Below are positions 49,091-60,295 of a stretch of DNA of 64,000 nucleotides, in pieces. This DNA comes from Epiperipatus broadwayi (Eukaryota; Onychophora; Udeonychophora; Euonychophora; Peripatidae). The stretch is from positions 13,218,258 to 13,282,257 of the forward strand of contig JAQFVV010000013.1 of assembly GCA_028023455.1 (NCBI GenBank). The letters run 5' to 3'. Below the pieces are notes generated by a model that was not told the origin of the DNA, did no database searches, and was given only the letters and a program-made list of their open reading frames with translations. The position numbers and the translations under genes are program-made. How positions within the stretch are numbered: the first letter of the stretch is position 1; each line of letters begins with the position of its first letter.

Positions 49091-50075
49091 TGAGATTATA
49101 ATTTAGATTGTGCAGTTTAGAAAACAGTTTAGATTGTGCAGTTGAGATTACAGTTGCGTTTGAGAAAGCAGTTGAGATTGAGCAGCTGAGATTAAATCAG
49201 TCAATATTGCAGTGTTAAAAACACCGGAAACATACGACTGTCTCTAGCCTGAGTCCAGTGAAACAGCAAAACCTGCCAGTGGAAATAATGCTTACATAAC
49301 ATCTTGAAATCCGCCATCAATATTTAACTGTCTCCAAGAATAATGCCAATGAATACTAATAAAACTCCTCAAGAAAACATCCCAGCCGGCTGGAAATATT
49401 CGTACTTGAAGCAGCAATCAGGAAGAAAACAAAGTTCTAAATCCACGTTCAAAAATTCTAGGTAATAACATTTTTCTTATTCTCATTTCTAAAGTAGCCA
49501 TTGCATTAGTTGAAGCCTCCGAGAGTCAAGAAATAGGAACTATATATGTGTGTGTTTTAAATGTCGAATATTATTTTATGCTTTGTTATATGATATTATA
49601 GGGTGTGAATTAAAAATGTGTGTAATTACTATACCAGTGTTATATTAGTTAAATAAGATTTATAAAAGTATTTAGAATTAGTATAATAAATGTTAATTAA
49701 AATAAATTGTCTTTTAAACTTAAAACTTTATTTTATCAGTCCATTCTTTTGCCACTAGTTAAGGAATAAGTTGTTATTGAATTAAAAATAGACTGAGCTA
49801 ATTAAGGGATTTTTCGAGCGCTGGATTATAGGCGTACTGTTGGAACATGTTAGTTTTAGATAACTAGCTGGCGCCCGGGGTTTACTCCGAAACAAATAGT
49901 GTTTGGATAGTAGGGGTTTGAATCTAGCAGTCGAGGTGGGCCACAGTCCGGAAATGTGACCGTGTTATGCATTGCATAGCTTGGTCTGAAGGTATTGTTG
50001 ATGGCCCTGCCATCAATAGTCTTCTCCATTCTGCTCGAACGTGCCGGTTCGTTCATGTCATATTTATAATAAAAG
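49056..50075 (+). mobile_element. LTR-like 5' module of a retroelement, copy 1
   Basis: Order: core promoter (49056-49090); CAGTTGAGATT repeats; a 40-codon open frame (49343-49465, MPMNTNKTPQ...) overlapping a possible splice donor TCTAG|GTAATA at 49462; CGAGCGCTGGATTATAGGCG near 49815; TGGCGCCCGGGG (49869-49880), resembling a primer-binding site; then GTTTGAATCTAGCAGTCGAG (about 49913) and GGAAATGTGACCGTGTTATG. The last three blocks recur, in order, on the minus strand at 60.6-60.3 kb. I infer the 5' end of an LTR-type retroelement. TG/CA ends, gag and pol were not found, so the class is not proven. Confidence 0.45.
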
Positions 50076-50169
50076 ATTATAAATTTATTATAAATAAGGT
50101 TTAAACCTAGCATGAAGAGTATGTGGATCGTCAACGGTTTGAACCCGGTACAATATAGGTATGAGTATT

Positions 50170-51906
50170 TAATCTTACTTTATTATTAAAATAAATAATT
50201 TAAGTAAATCAGAGACTTTCTTAAAATAAATTAAAAATTTAGCAATGTTTATTAACTGACAACAATTTAAATTTATCTTCTTATATATCATCATTTATAA
50301 TTATGACTGCTTTTCATACACATCTATTACATTAATATATAAATTTAAAATGATAACTTCCCATATCCTCATAGTAGATATGTATTATAACATAAACAAT
50401 ATTTAATGTTATAAAACAATAAGTGAAATTTTATAATTTCAAAAATTATAATAATACTAACTAGCTAAAATTTAATTTAAACAATATAGGTATAAATGAA
50501 GATTTTTGTAATAACGAATCCATTTGAGGGAATTCCATTTTTATAACACCCCCCCCCCCTTCTATGTGTGATCCCTATCATTGAAAGAATAGACCATTCA
50601 TCCAAGGATATCAATCATTTATACAAAGAATAAATAAACAAATATTACTAAATTAATTAAGTTAGCAATAAACAAAAATTCTGTCTTGTCATAAGTGAAT
50701 AAATTTAATATGAAGAACAATGAAATCTTACCTTCATATTAAGTCTACTTATTTACCATGGTCAAGTCGCTCTAGAACGAAGACCTAAATTTTATTAAAT
50801 AAAAAAAAAAAAATTTAACCCAATGATCTTCCCAATTTCTTTTCATCTAAGGATTTTCCAAACTGGATTATCCAATGTAAATAGATTTTGGAAGCAAAGG
50901 AAATAAAATTAGATATTTATAGATGATGATATGCAAAAATGATATGATGCATTAAAAGTTTATGGTATTATTCTATTCATTTCCATAATTTGTAAAATAA
51001 TGTTCATTAAAAATAATGTTCTTTATTTTCTGGTCATTAATCGTCGGTGAGTCATTCAGTATATTCCGTTGTTCCCAAATGTTCCTTTTGCGTGATGTTG
51101 ACTTCTTCTTACATAAATTATTTCGATATAAATTGAAATTGCATTTTGAATTATATAGATGAAATATATATATATATATTAGGCATTTCTGTAGGATTTA
51201 GTAATTACATTACTTTAGGTTAAGATAAAAGCATTGGATCCTATAGCAAATTATCTTTAATCATGATGCATTTTCTAAAAATTGAAATATTCTTAAAATA
51301 ATTTATTTGAATATATAAATGTTTTTGATAATATTTATCTTTTTTAAAATTCAATTTTAGAACGATCTCGTTAAGAATTTCTCTAATTATTCTATTAAAG
51401 ATATTCTCGTTTTTGAAATGATTATTATTAATATTAAAGAGTAATTTATTTACTTTTTTCGTGAGTGATATTAGAGTTCTCTCTTCATGAAGTTTTTATA
51501 AACAAGAAAAATTTGTTCAAACTATTGATCCGTCTTTTTAATGTGTTCAGAATTTGAACACAGCAAAATAACTATGCATAGTCACTAGTACATTTGTAAA
51601 AGATAAAATTAATTTGGAAATTATATGCTTTAGCTTTTATAGTAGAATCGACCTCTGGTAGCATGTGTTAAATTTACTATTTGATTTCACCATTTTGTAT
51701 TCTATTATTGTTGAAAGTATTATAATTAATAATTTGCTAAGATACAACTTTGATCTAAGGTTATCTCTTATGTTTTGCGTCTTGATTAGTGATGTTAATC
51801 AACTAAAATAATTATTTTATATATATATTAAAGTGATTTAAAAATAATTTTAATGTTTGTTTTTATTAAAACAACTATTTATTAGATTTGACTTTTGTTA
51901 ATAAAA
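50170..51906. other. AT-rich sequence without recognisable features
   Basis: No ORF, tandem repeat or inverted repeat that I could support. It includes a C-run near 50550 and short (TA)n at about 51167-51179. Confidence 0.5.
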
Positions 51907-53037
51907 TTTTATAGGGTACTCATCTTATAGCTAAAGGCACCGCTCTATGGCGCGGTTTTCGCGCCAAAAGACATAAAAATGCTGTTTCCGCGGCCGACAC
52001 GTTCGAACCCGCGTTTTCTATAATACAACTTTTTTGTTGTGCTACAGAATACAGGCCGCTATGTCACGTCGCAGTACAGCATGTATGTCATTTAGCTGCA
52101 AATACATTTTCCGAATTCGCACAATTTATAAAATAATTACGGCTTGATGAGAGAGTTTGTATTTGAATTGTATTGAAATGTTGTTTTCATTGGATTTTTT
52201 TTAATTTTAAAATATTGAAATGTTCAGATTTTTTAAAACAATAATTATAAGACTTTTTACAACGTACTGTATTGAACTTTTATTTGGTAAAATATTAAAT
52301 ATTTATGTTTTTATTGAGTTGCAATTAGGTAACGTGACAAAGAAGATTCTACCGTCTGTATATTTTTGAAGTAAAAAAGAGCGGTAGGAAAAAAATATCC
52401 AGTAAGAAAAGTCCAAATATACAGGTTTTTTTGTAAATTTAATAAAAAGCAAATATTATAAACATGTTTAATAAGTAAAGAAGACGTGTTTGTTGTTCTT
52501 TAAAAAAGTTTGAGTTTCTTCTGTCCGAGTACGGTTACGATTTTGAATTTTTTTATTTTAGCATTACAAACAAACAGAACACTAACCCTAAAACTAACCA
52601 TAACAACTTTTACTTTTATTATGATTAATATTTTTTAGTTAAACAACAACAAAAAAAGTCGTAACACAAGTAAAAAAATATCCGATAGAAAATTGATAAA
52701 AAAAAAAAGCCGTACCACAAGTCAAAAACTATCCGATAGAAAATTGATAAAAAAAAAGCTGTAACACAATTTAAAAAGTATACGATATAAAAAACACGAA
52801 TCAAATTGTAATTTGTTGATTTTATTTTACATTTATTATTATCATTTAAATTGTATACGTTAATAAAAAATAATATTTAAAAAAGACAATTTTGTTTTGT
52901 TTTTATTTTCGCATTACAAAAAAGCACAGAAAAATTATTAAAATCAACGGCTCGTGAATGTTCATATTTTATAGTTTTAGCATGAAAACGGCGCCATCCA
53001 ATGGCATCTTTATCTAGAATACAAGCATCTTTTATAG
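51907..53037. mobile_element. GGTA-type foldback-family element, 1.1 kb
   Basis: The body is 51915-53029 (1,115 bp) between exact 8-bp duplications TTTTATAG (51907-51914 and 53030-53037). The left end reads GGTACTCATCTTATAGCTAA, and then CTATGGCGCGGTTTTCGCG. Read inward from the right end, the complement gives GATGCTTGTATTCTAGATAA, then GGATGGCGCCGTTTTC, so the ends are diverged inverted repeats of about 55 bp. AAAATGCTGTTTCCGCGGCC (about 51976) recurs near 63062 as AAAATGCTGTTTACACGGCC. The interior has a roughly 50-bp tandem repeat. No ORF. Confidence 0.75.
52656..52800 (+). repeat. Tandem repeat, three units of about 50 bp
   Basis: GTCGTAACACAAG, GCCGTACCACAAG and GCTGTAACACAAT start three units at about 52658, 52709 and 52758. 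Each is followed by an A-rich tract, ATCCGATAGAAAATTGATAA (the third TACGATATAA), and poly-A. It lies inside the 1.1-kb foldback-family element. Confidence 0.75.
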
Positions 53038-53394
53038 TTTAACATTTATATACCTGTGTATATATGTATTTTAATGTGAAGGATAACATATTTGGTACTA
53101 GTACATATAATACACTCCACTGCTTGATGGCGCTGGTTTTCACCCAATGCACATCAATATGTCATTTTAACAGCCTAATTTACGGCTAACACTACAGCAG
53201 TCTTGTAGCCGTAACAGGCCACTTGAAGGCAATGTATTCTACAATTATGTAACGAAATACCACGCCCATTAGGTTGTGAAAGTATTTCTCAAGTGAACGC
53301 AATTGACTTATCGCTACGGTATAATTTGATGGTAGCCATATTTTAAGTATGCAAAAATCTTAAAATATTCATTTCCGAATAATTGTGAGAAAGC

Positions 53395-54177
53395 TTAACC
53401 CATAAACTGCTAATTATATTATTGTTTGTGTGAGTTAAAAATCAAAGCTTTTAATTGGCCAACTCACAAACTGAAGACAAAGCCAATTGTCAAAATATAT
53501 TCACCTATAATATTAAATTCACTTCAGATTCGTTTATAAAAAGTATATTAATAATTTGTCAGGTTATGAAAGTGAACGAAAGTTCTTTCAAAAATAAATT
53601 TCTATTTATTTATTATAAAATATTCAATTTCGGCAAATTTAAAAGTGAACATATTAACGAATAAGAAAGAGTTGGTGACGTGAATTTTTTTTCCCAGTTT
53701 TACGTTACGGAAAAGAAAATATTTTTTTTGCTAAAATCTGAAATATTTTTACTAAAATCTTCAATATTTTTCTAAAATAATTTTGTTTTTTTACCATATT
53801 TTATGAAAATGATTTGTAATTTCTCAAATAATACTTTTATAATAGTTTAAAACACTTGTTTATCATATTCCAAATGAAAATCTTAGCGTTCGTTTTTATT
53901 TTCTTTGATCAGGCGGTTTCTTTGTTCTTTCCAGCCAATCAGAATGTCTTTGACAGCTGAGATCCAATCAGCGATAAGCTTCCTTTTTTGTTTAGCTTCA
54001 CATGCAGTTTTATTGATTTTTTACTTGTAAAATAATTCAGAAGAGGGCAGCATCTTACAGAACTTTTAAAAATCTAACTATTGACTCTAGAACTGTTATC
54101 CTAGCATTAAAAATAACGGAATTAGAGTGACGTCAATCGTCGACAAGAGGTCTTGTAAGAGGCGGGCTAAGAGTTAA
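53395..54177. mobile_element. Non-autonomous piggyBac-like element, copy 2 (reversed)
   Basis: The body is 53399-54173 (775 bp) between TTAA at 53395-53398 and 54174-54177. It matches copy 1 (33477-34223) in reverse complement, for example GATCAGGCGGTTTCTTTGTT near 53909 against AACAAAGAAACCGCCTGATC near 33739. Ends are CCCATAAACTGC and the complement of GGCGGGCTAAGAG. By eye 75-80% alike. It sits inside a foldback-family element, so it arrived later than that element. The 69-codon frame 53455-53664 is not a transposase. Confidence 0.75.
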
Positions 54178-54499
54178 TCAAAGTAGTAGTACATACTAAG
54201 AATTGTTAGCCCATCACATGCTTCTCTACAATTTGTAACTGAGCACAACTGCGAAAGGTTAGGTTGAAAAGCCGAGTTCAGCTGAGTTCATGCAAAAATG
54301 CACGTTTTCATGTGATTCCTTCTGAGGATAATAAAATGGCAACAGTGTGTGAAAAAATTCATTGAAGCTCAGTGAATTGTTGGCCACAGTTTTTGTTGTT
54401 TCTATGCCAAAATCTTTATAACTTGTAAAAAGTTTATTTTACTTTTTATTCAGTAAATGTCCAAATTATTTCATGAAAAATTGTTGTTGTTATTTACAT

Positions 54500-55200
54500 A
54501 ATTGAAAAGAAAATTAAACCCGCTCTCCATTGAAAATCAAACTGTAGGTTTATTAAAAAGGAAATGTTTAAGGATTTTTTAAAAAGCATAAAAATTAAGC
54601 AACAACTTCTCGGTAGCATAAATGTTAAAAAAAAAAAAAAAAAATCAAAGAAGTTGATAATTAAAAAGTAAACCAACCCCCTTTCCACCATCTAAAAATA
54701 AAGAAGAACTTTTCAGTAGCATAAATGTTTAAAAAGAAAGTATATCAAAAAAAAAGTAAAAAGACTATAATTAAAAATCAAACCAACACCCCTCCACTAT
54801 CTAAAAACAGTGTTTATTTATTAAAAAGCAAACCAACGGCCTTTCCACCATCTAAAAATAAAGAACTTTTCGGTAGCATAAATGTTAAAAAAAAAAAAAT
54901 CCAAAAAAAAGTAAAAAGACGATAAGCAAACCATCTAAAAACGAAGTGTTTGCTTATTAAAAATGAAATGTTTAAGTCTTTAGTAAAAAGAAAAAAATAC
55001 TATTTTCGAAAAGTGTTAAAAAAAGTAACAAACATATAAAAAAAAAAAAAATACCGGATAGAAAAATGAAATGTTTAAGGCTTTAGTCCCAAAAAAAAAC
55101 CCATACTATTTTTCGAAAAGTCGGGTAAAAAAAATACCATATATAAAAAAAAGAACATATAGAAATTTAAAAAAAATTAAAAAAGATCATACATAAATGT
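54500..55200 (+). repeat. A-rich tandem repeats inside the 2.2-kb foldback element
   Basis: Repeated blocks of GGTAGCATAAATGTTAAAAA, poly-A, AAAAAGACGATAATTAAAAA-like sequence and CCAACNNCCTTTCCACCATC begin near 54611, 54716 and 54867. Two further blocks carry TTTTCGAAAAG (about 55003 and 55113). Units vary from about 105 to 150 bp. The 66-codon frame at 54725-54925 is Lys-rich repeat translation and not a gene. Confidence 0.7.
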
Positions 55201-55603
55201 CTAAAATTTACCGAATATTTTACCATATCGTCGACCCGTCAATATGTATATTGACGTGCATTGGGTGAAAACCAGTGCCATCAAGTGGTGGAGTGTATTA
55301 TATGTACTAGTATTACATATTTATTATTCATAAATTTACAATTATACTTTTAAGTTTATGTTTAGGTATCGCACATAAATAAGTGTGCTTAACAAGATTG
55401 TAAGTTACCTTACAATATATTTCAGAAAGGTAACTGGCTAGATCCGTATTTAACAAATCATATGACTCAATTTTTACTCAATCTGGCCAATAAGAAAATT
55501 CATCAGACAAAAGGTTTTTAAATTACCTCAGCTTGCTCTAGTATTATAATTTGTCTATGTCGCTTTATAACATTTATTAAATTACAATTTTAAATTACCT
55601 ATA

Positions 55604-56856
55604 AATAACTGGGTACTCATTACTTAGTCAGGCTTGGCCGCCTATTGGCATTGTTACCAGTGCAAAACAACTACAAATGCCATTTATGCAGCCTACACTT
55701 ATGGCTAAGAAAAGAGTTGTGTTTATCTTAGCTATTGCAGGCTGTTTGATGGCATTGCACAGAAACATTACGGATTGTTTTGTGGTTCGCGAGACTATGC
55801 AAATTCGCACAATTCACTGGTCGCTACCGTATCATCTGACAGTGTTTGGATCTCATGTGACTACAATTTTTGATATGTCCATAGAAGAGTAATTTCATTT
55901 CTACTTAAATCACGCAGTCTGACTCACTGAGAATTGTCATTCCATCCCCACCCTTCCCTACACATCTTGAAATGTACAAAACATTGCGAAAAGGTAGGGC
56001 CAAACACGATTCGGCTAAGCTCACATGAAAACTCATGCTTTCGTATGATATTATTATATGAGACAAATAAAATGGCGCACAAATTGTGCCACTTACCGAT
56101 GTCAGTCAGGCTCCTGCAACTGAAAGTATTCGATTCCTAAAAATAAAATATTAAAGACGTAGTAGGAAAAAATAAAAGGATCAAAAAATGTCATTAATAG
56201 TAAAAGTTCTTTTTAAAAAGGGTAAAATAGAAATCACGTATTACAAATTGCCATATTTTAAACATGAAAAAAGAAAACGAAAGTTGTAAAAGTCTGAAGT
56301 TTTGATGTTATTGTAAATATTTTGGGGTGGTGTGTTGAAAGGATCAAAAAATGTAATTAATAGGAAAAGTTGTTTTTAAAAATGGCAAAATAGACATCGT
56401 GTAATATAAATAAAGCTTTAGTATATCAGCGGTATACAAATAAAGCCCAAAAACAAATTGCCGTTTAGACCAAGAAAAAGTCGCTGTATTTTGAAAAAAA
56501 AAAGAAAGAAAATGAAAGTTGAAAAATTCAAAAGTTTTGATCTTATTTTAATTTGTTTTTTTGGGGAGGGGGGTGGATTGAGAAATACTTTGTAAAAGTT
56601 AGAGACAAAAGTTATTTTTTGTTTGTTTTTATTTTTAAAAAAAGGTAATAAAAATTGATTTAAAAAATAAAAGTTAAAGCCCCCAAAAACCTCTAAAAAT
56701 GAAATATTAAAGACGGAGTAAAAAAAATTAAAGGGATAGAAAAAAGTTGACGAATTTTAAAAATCACTGCCTGGCACCATTGCATTGTATTGTTTTTGAC
56801 TGGCAACAACACCATCAAGTGACCAAGCCCAGCTAAGTAATAAGTACCAATAATTG
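55604..56856. mobile_element. GGTA-type foldback-family element, 1.2 kb
   Basis: The body is 55612-56848 (1,237 bp). AATAACTG (55604-55611) and AATAATTG (56849-56856) form an 8-bp duplication with one mismatch. The left end GGTACTCATTACTTAG, read against the inward complement of the right end GGTACTTATTACTTAG, gives inverted ends of about 50 bp that go on to GGCATTGTTACCAG and GGTGTTGTTGCCAG. TTGATGGCATTGCACA (about 55747) belongs to the TGGCRYTG repeat series. A direct repeat of about 165-bp step (GGATCAAAAAATGT at 56179 and 56341) fills the right half. No ORF of note. Confidence 0.75.
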
Positions 56857-59800
56857 TTTTCTAAAACTGTCCCTGAATTTTTTTTTTTTTAAAAAAGAAA
56901 TTATTGTTTTAGAATTATATTAAAATAAATTAGATGCAAATTTCACAGTAAAAGGAAATTACACGTGGTTGACTTCCCGAGACCTGCGGTCGAGGTCTTG
57001 GACACCCCTGGTATATATAAATGACGTTTTACATGTAAGTATATCAGTAAATGATTTACTTATATATGATCAAAGCTAAAATGTAGTTGGCTCATTCTAC
57101 ATTTTATGTTTAATGACAATTACTTTACATATAGCTTGCTGGGATGTTCAATACTTACGCATTATTTCATCAGCTATTTAAAAGTTATGTAGGCTAAATT
57201 AATTACATTCAAATGATTCTTAGAGAAATATCAAGACACTCATAGAGTAAAAACTTCCAAGTTCTTTTCGTGTTTTAAGAATAGATTTCCTGACACTGTC
57301 TTAAAAGTTTTCAAAGTGATATTTCATTGCATGATCTATATGAATTAGCATTTTGGAATATGATCAGCTATATATAATAATGATTGGATCAAGAGAATAT
57401 TATGATACAGTAGTTCAAATTGTATTAATGCCATCTTTTTCAACTCAATAAATTGACATGTAAACTGAGTGAAATCAATGGACATTCAAAGAATGCAGCC
57501 AACACAATTATTAACTAGTTGGTCTCAGATAGGATGCAGTGGATTGGTGAAGTCATCAAATAATTAGTAGTCTTTTGCCTAAATCATAATAGTTTCAAGA
57601 AGTCATTCTGGTTCATAGACTTTTTTTTGATCATTGCCAATGTAATTGTTTAAGAAAAATGTAAAATTATTCTTTTGAACAAATGACATGCTTCCAGTCA
57701 TTCATTGTCCAATTCTTATATATCATCTATTTTGTTATATAATTGCCAAAAGAGGAAGTTTTTCAACCAGAATGCCTTCTTTCAATTGTTATATATGATG
57801 TTAGAATTATTATAATGGGGAAGAGGGAGCATAATATTTACTCATTTTACAAATGTTTTATAATTTTTGTCTACAATCCTTCAATAGTATAAATAAACGC
57901 AAATAATATTTAAATTAGCATGCCTTACTATTATTATTGTCATCATTATTGTTGTTACCTGGCTAAAGGTACTAAATATATGAAGAATTGTAGTTTTTTT
58001 TTTTTGTGGGGTAGGTGGGTGGTGGTGTTGAATATTAATCATTCTATAAACTGTTGCTCTATAGATTGTAGACAATAAGGTTATGCAAGCTTAAGTAATC
58101 CAAGAGCTGCATTTAAAAAAACATATTTATTTGAGAGCCAAAATCAAAAATAGTACAGTATATTGGAATTGTACCTTTAGTAGAGTTTAACAGGCATTTC
58201 AAAAATTTCATAAAAAAAAAAGTTATGGTGTTTATAAAAGTTTTTATTGAAACTGGAGGCAAGATAGAATAATTGTTTATAGTGAATCGTTTTAACGAGA
58301 ACTTTGTGATATTTCAGTTTCAAATTATCTTTTTTTTTTTTTTTTCTTGAAAAAAAAAAACAAGACTTCTAGGCAGGCACACAAATCCTCACCATGGTCT
58401 GTATGTGGGCTGTGTTTGAACAGATCTGATCTATAGGATATTATATTTTATTGAAAATAACAGATTAAATTAAAAATAAAAATATTTCATATTTTTATCA
58501 GATATTCTAAAAAATGAATCTCAAAATGACTGAAGCTTCTTAGATTGATTACTGGGTATAGCAAAACAGAAAAATACAATTGAAGAAACTTTGATCAAAT
58601 ATGCTCTTAAAATGACAGAAATTGTGTTGAAAATACATTGAAGAAAAGATTTAAAGTAGTTTTTTTATTGTTCAGAAGAATCAAGTTTGTAATATTTGAC
58701 TTGTTTTCTAATTCAACTTGATGATTTGATTGATGTGAAATTATGTTTCCAGTTACTGATGTAAGATATGTTCATTCAGGTTTATTTAAGAGAAAATTTT
58801 TGGTTTGTTTTCCTCTTGAAACAACTACTAAGATGTGAGATATTGTCCAAAGTATCATCTGTATATGTAATACTGATAAGGCACTAACTAGCTTAAGGTA
58901 TAAAATCTGAACTCTGCTGTGAAAAAGCATATTCCAAAAATGAAATATATATATATTATATAATCTGCTGTCATGCACTGGTCTCAAAATAAGTTCTAAT
59001 TCCACAGGATAAGATTTTAGATTAAATCATTTATAGTATGAATTTTGACAAAGGAAGAGCCCTAAATTCATGACTTTTTAATAAATTACTTATTGCCATG
59101 GATAAAGAGTAGTATTTTCTTTTTTCACATAAATATTTGAGAATATTTGAAATGAAATGTACTTGAATGAGTATTTGAGCTTAAAAATGGGTTATTCATG
59201 GTTTTTGAAGATTAGGTTTAGTTGGAATGTTTTGCCTTTTTGGATGATGAATAATGGATCTACCGCCTATCTATTTGACATTTTTGAGCAGCTGAATAAA
59301 CTGAAACTTCAAATGCAAGAAAGGAATTTTTAACATTATAAAATTTATTGATTTCTTTAAAGCTTTTGTGAAAAAAACACAAAATTGGAAGAAACTACCA
59401 AGTGCTTCCAAAATTCTGTAATATTTGACAGCATTGGAAAGTGAATTCAGCCGATATTTTCCCAAACTCCATTTTGATTATTTTCATGATCATTAAGTTG
59501 AATTTCTGGAGCTGAATATAATTTGAGAAAAAGACATAAGTTCAATAAGAAATCAGTCACACAATTTTGATCTTTTATCTATAATTTCTATTTAGCCTGC
59601 TCATTCATTGCTTCCATTTGTATTGATATAGCTTTACAAATCATGTTTTTCAACTCTATTAAAAATAAAAATGTAAGGACAAAGTAGATTGAAGACTGAA
59701 AATTATCTTTATTGTGCCCTTTGAAAGACTCCTCTGCATATCCAAGAATTGATAAAGAAAAATAATTATAAGAAATCTTCATTTGGATAAATGAAATTCT

Positions 59801-60290
59801 AATATTCTTGCTTCCTGTTGAATTTCTTCTTTATTGAAATGCTTCAGTTTAATGTATTTAAAAGTATTATGAATGTTATAAAAATAATTCAAGTAAATAT
59901 TTATGAGCTGATATGTATATTTTTAATATCATCTGAAAATGCATTTTGTGAATCAATCACTTTTGAAAAAGGAGTAATGACTATCTGATATATGGTAAAA
60001 AAGATTGTATGTAGTAAAAAGGATTGTAAGCCACTGTTTTAATCAATCTTTTTCAGACTGAAAAAGAGAAAAATATTTTTAAGTACAAATTTCTCCTTTT
60101 TAATTTTATATATGCCTTTTGGTACTATTATTATTGAACAGGGTCCCCTGCGAATATGTATTGTTTAACAGGGTTTAAATATGTTTTATAATATTTTTAG
60201 GAATCTAAACTTTAGGTAAGCTTAACATTTACTTTAATACTACGGGAACAGACTGTCCCTTCAAGCAGAGGAGAAAATAATATTGATATC
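56857..60290. other. AT-rich intronic stretch without recognisable features
   Basis: No coding exon, transposon end or large inverted repeat that I could support. Open frames here (for example 59005-58772, 59465-59271, 59782-59588, all minus strand) are short and show no domain. Poly-T/A runs at about 58331-58360. Confidence 0.45.
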
Positions 60291-60295
60291 TTAAC

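Larger units (their letters stand above)
53086..55322. mobile_element. GGTA-type foldback-family element, 2.2 kb, carrying a piggyBac-like insert
   Basis: The body is 53094-55314 (2,221 bp) between ACATATTT duplications (53086-53093, 55315-55322). Inverted ends of about 68 bp: GGTACTAGTACATATAATAC on the left, and AATACTAGTACATATAATAC read inward from the right, followed in both by CACTCCAC, CTTGATGGC(G/A)CTGG and TTTTCACCCAATGCAC. Only the outer two bases differ (GG against AA). A piggyBac-like element (53395-54177) and A-rich tandem repeats (54500-55200) make up most of the inside. A segment at 54197-54345 is shared with 55931-56078 and 63310-63460. No transposase ORF. Confidence 0.75.

Noticed and set aside
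49343-49465. 40-codon ORF with a phrase (IPAGWKYSYLKQQSGRK) vaguely like a methyl-CpG-binding domain start
   Set aside because: Too short, lacks the rest of the domain, and lies inside an LTR-like module whose reverse-strand relative has a different short peptide. Kept only as part of that module.
52005-52020. GTTCGAACCC, like a tRNA T-arm/B box, and similar tracts at 50137 and 49913
   Set aside because: No cloverleaf could be folded around them; they are within repeat families.
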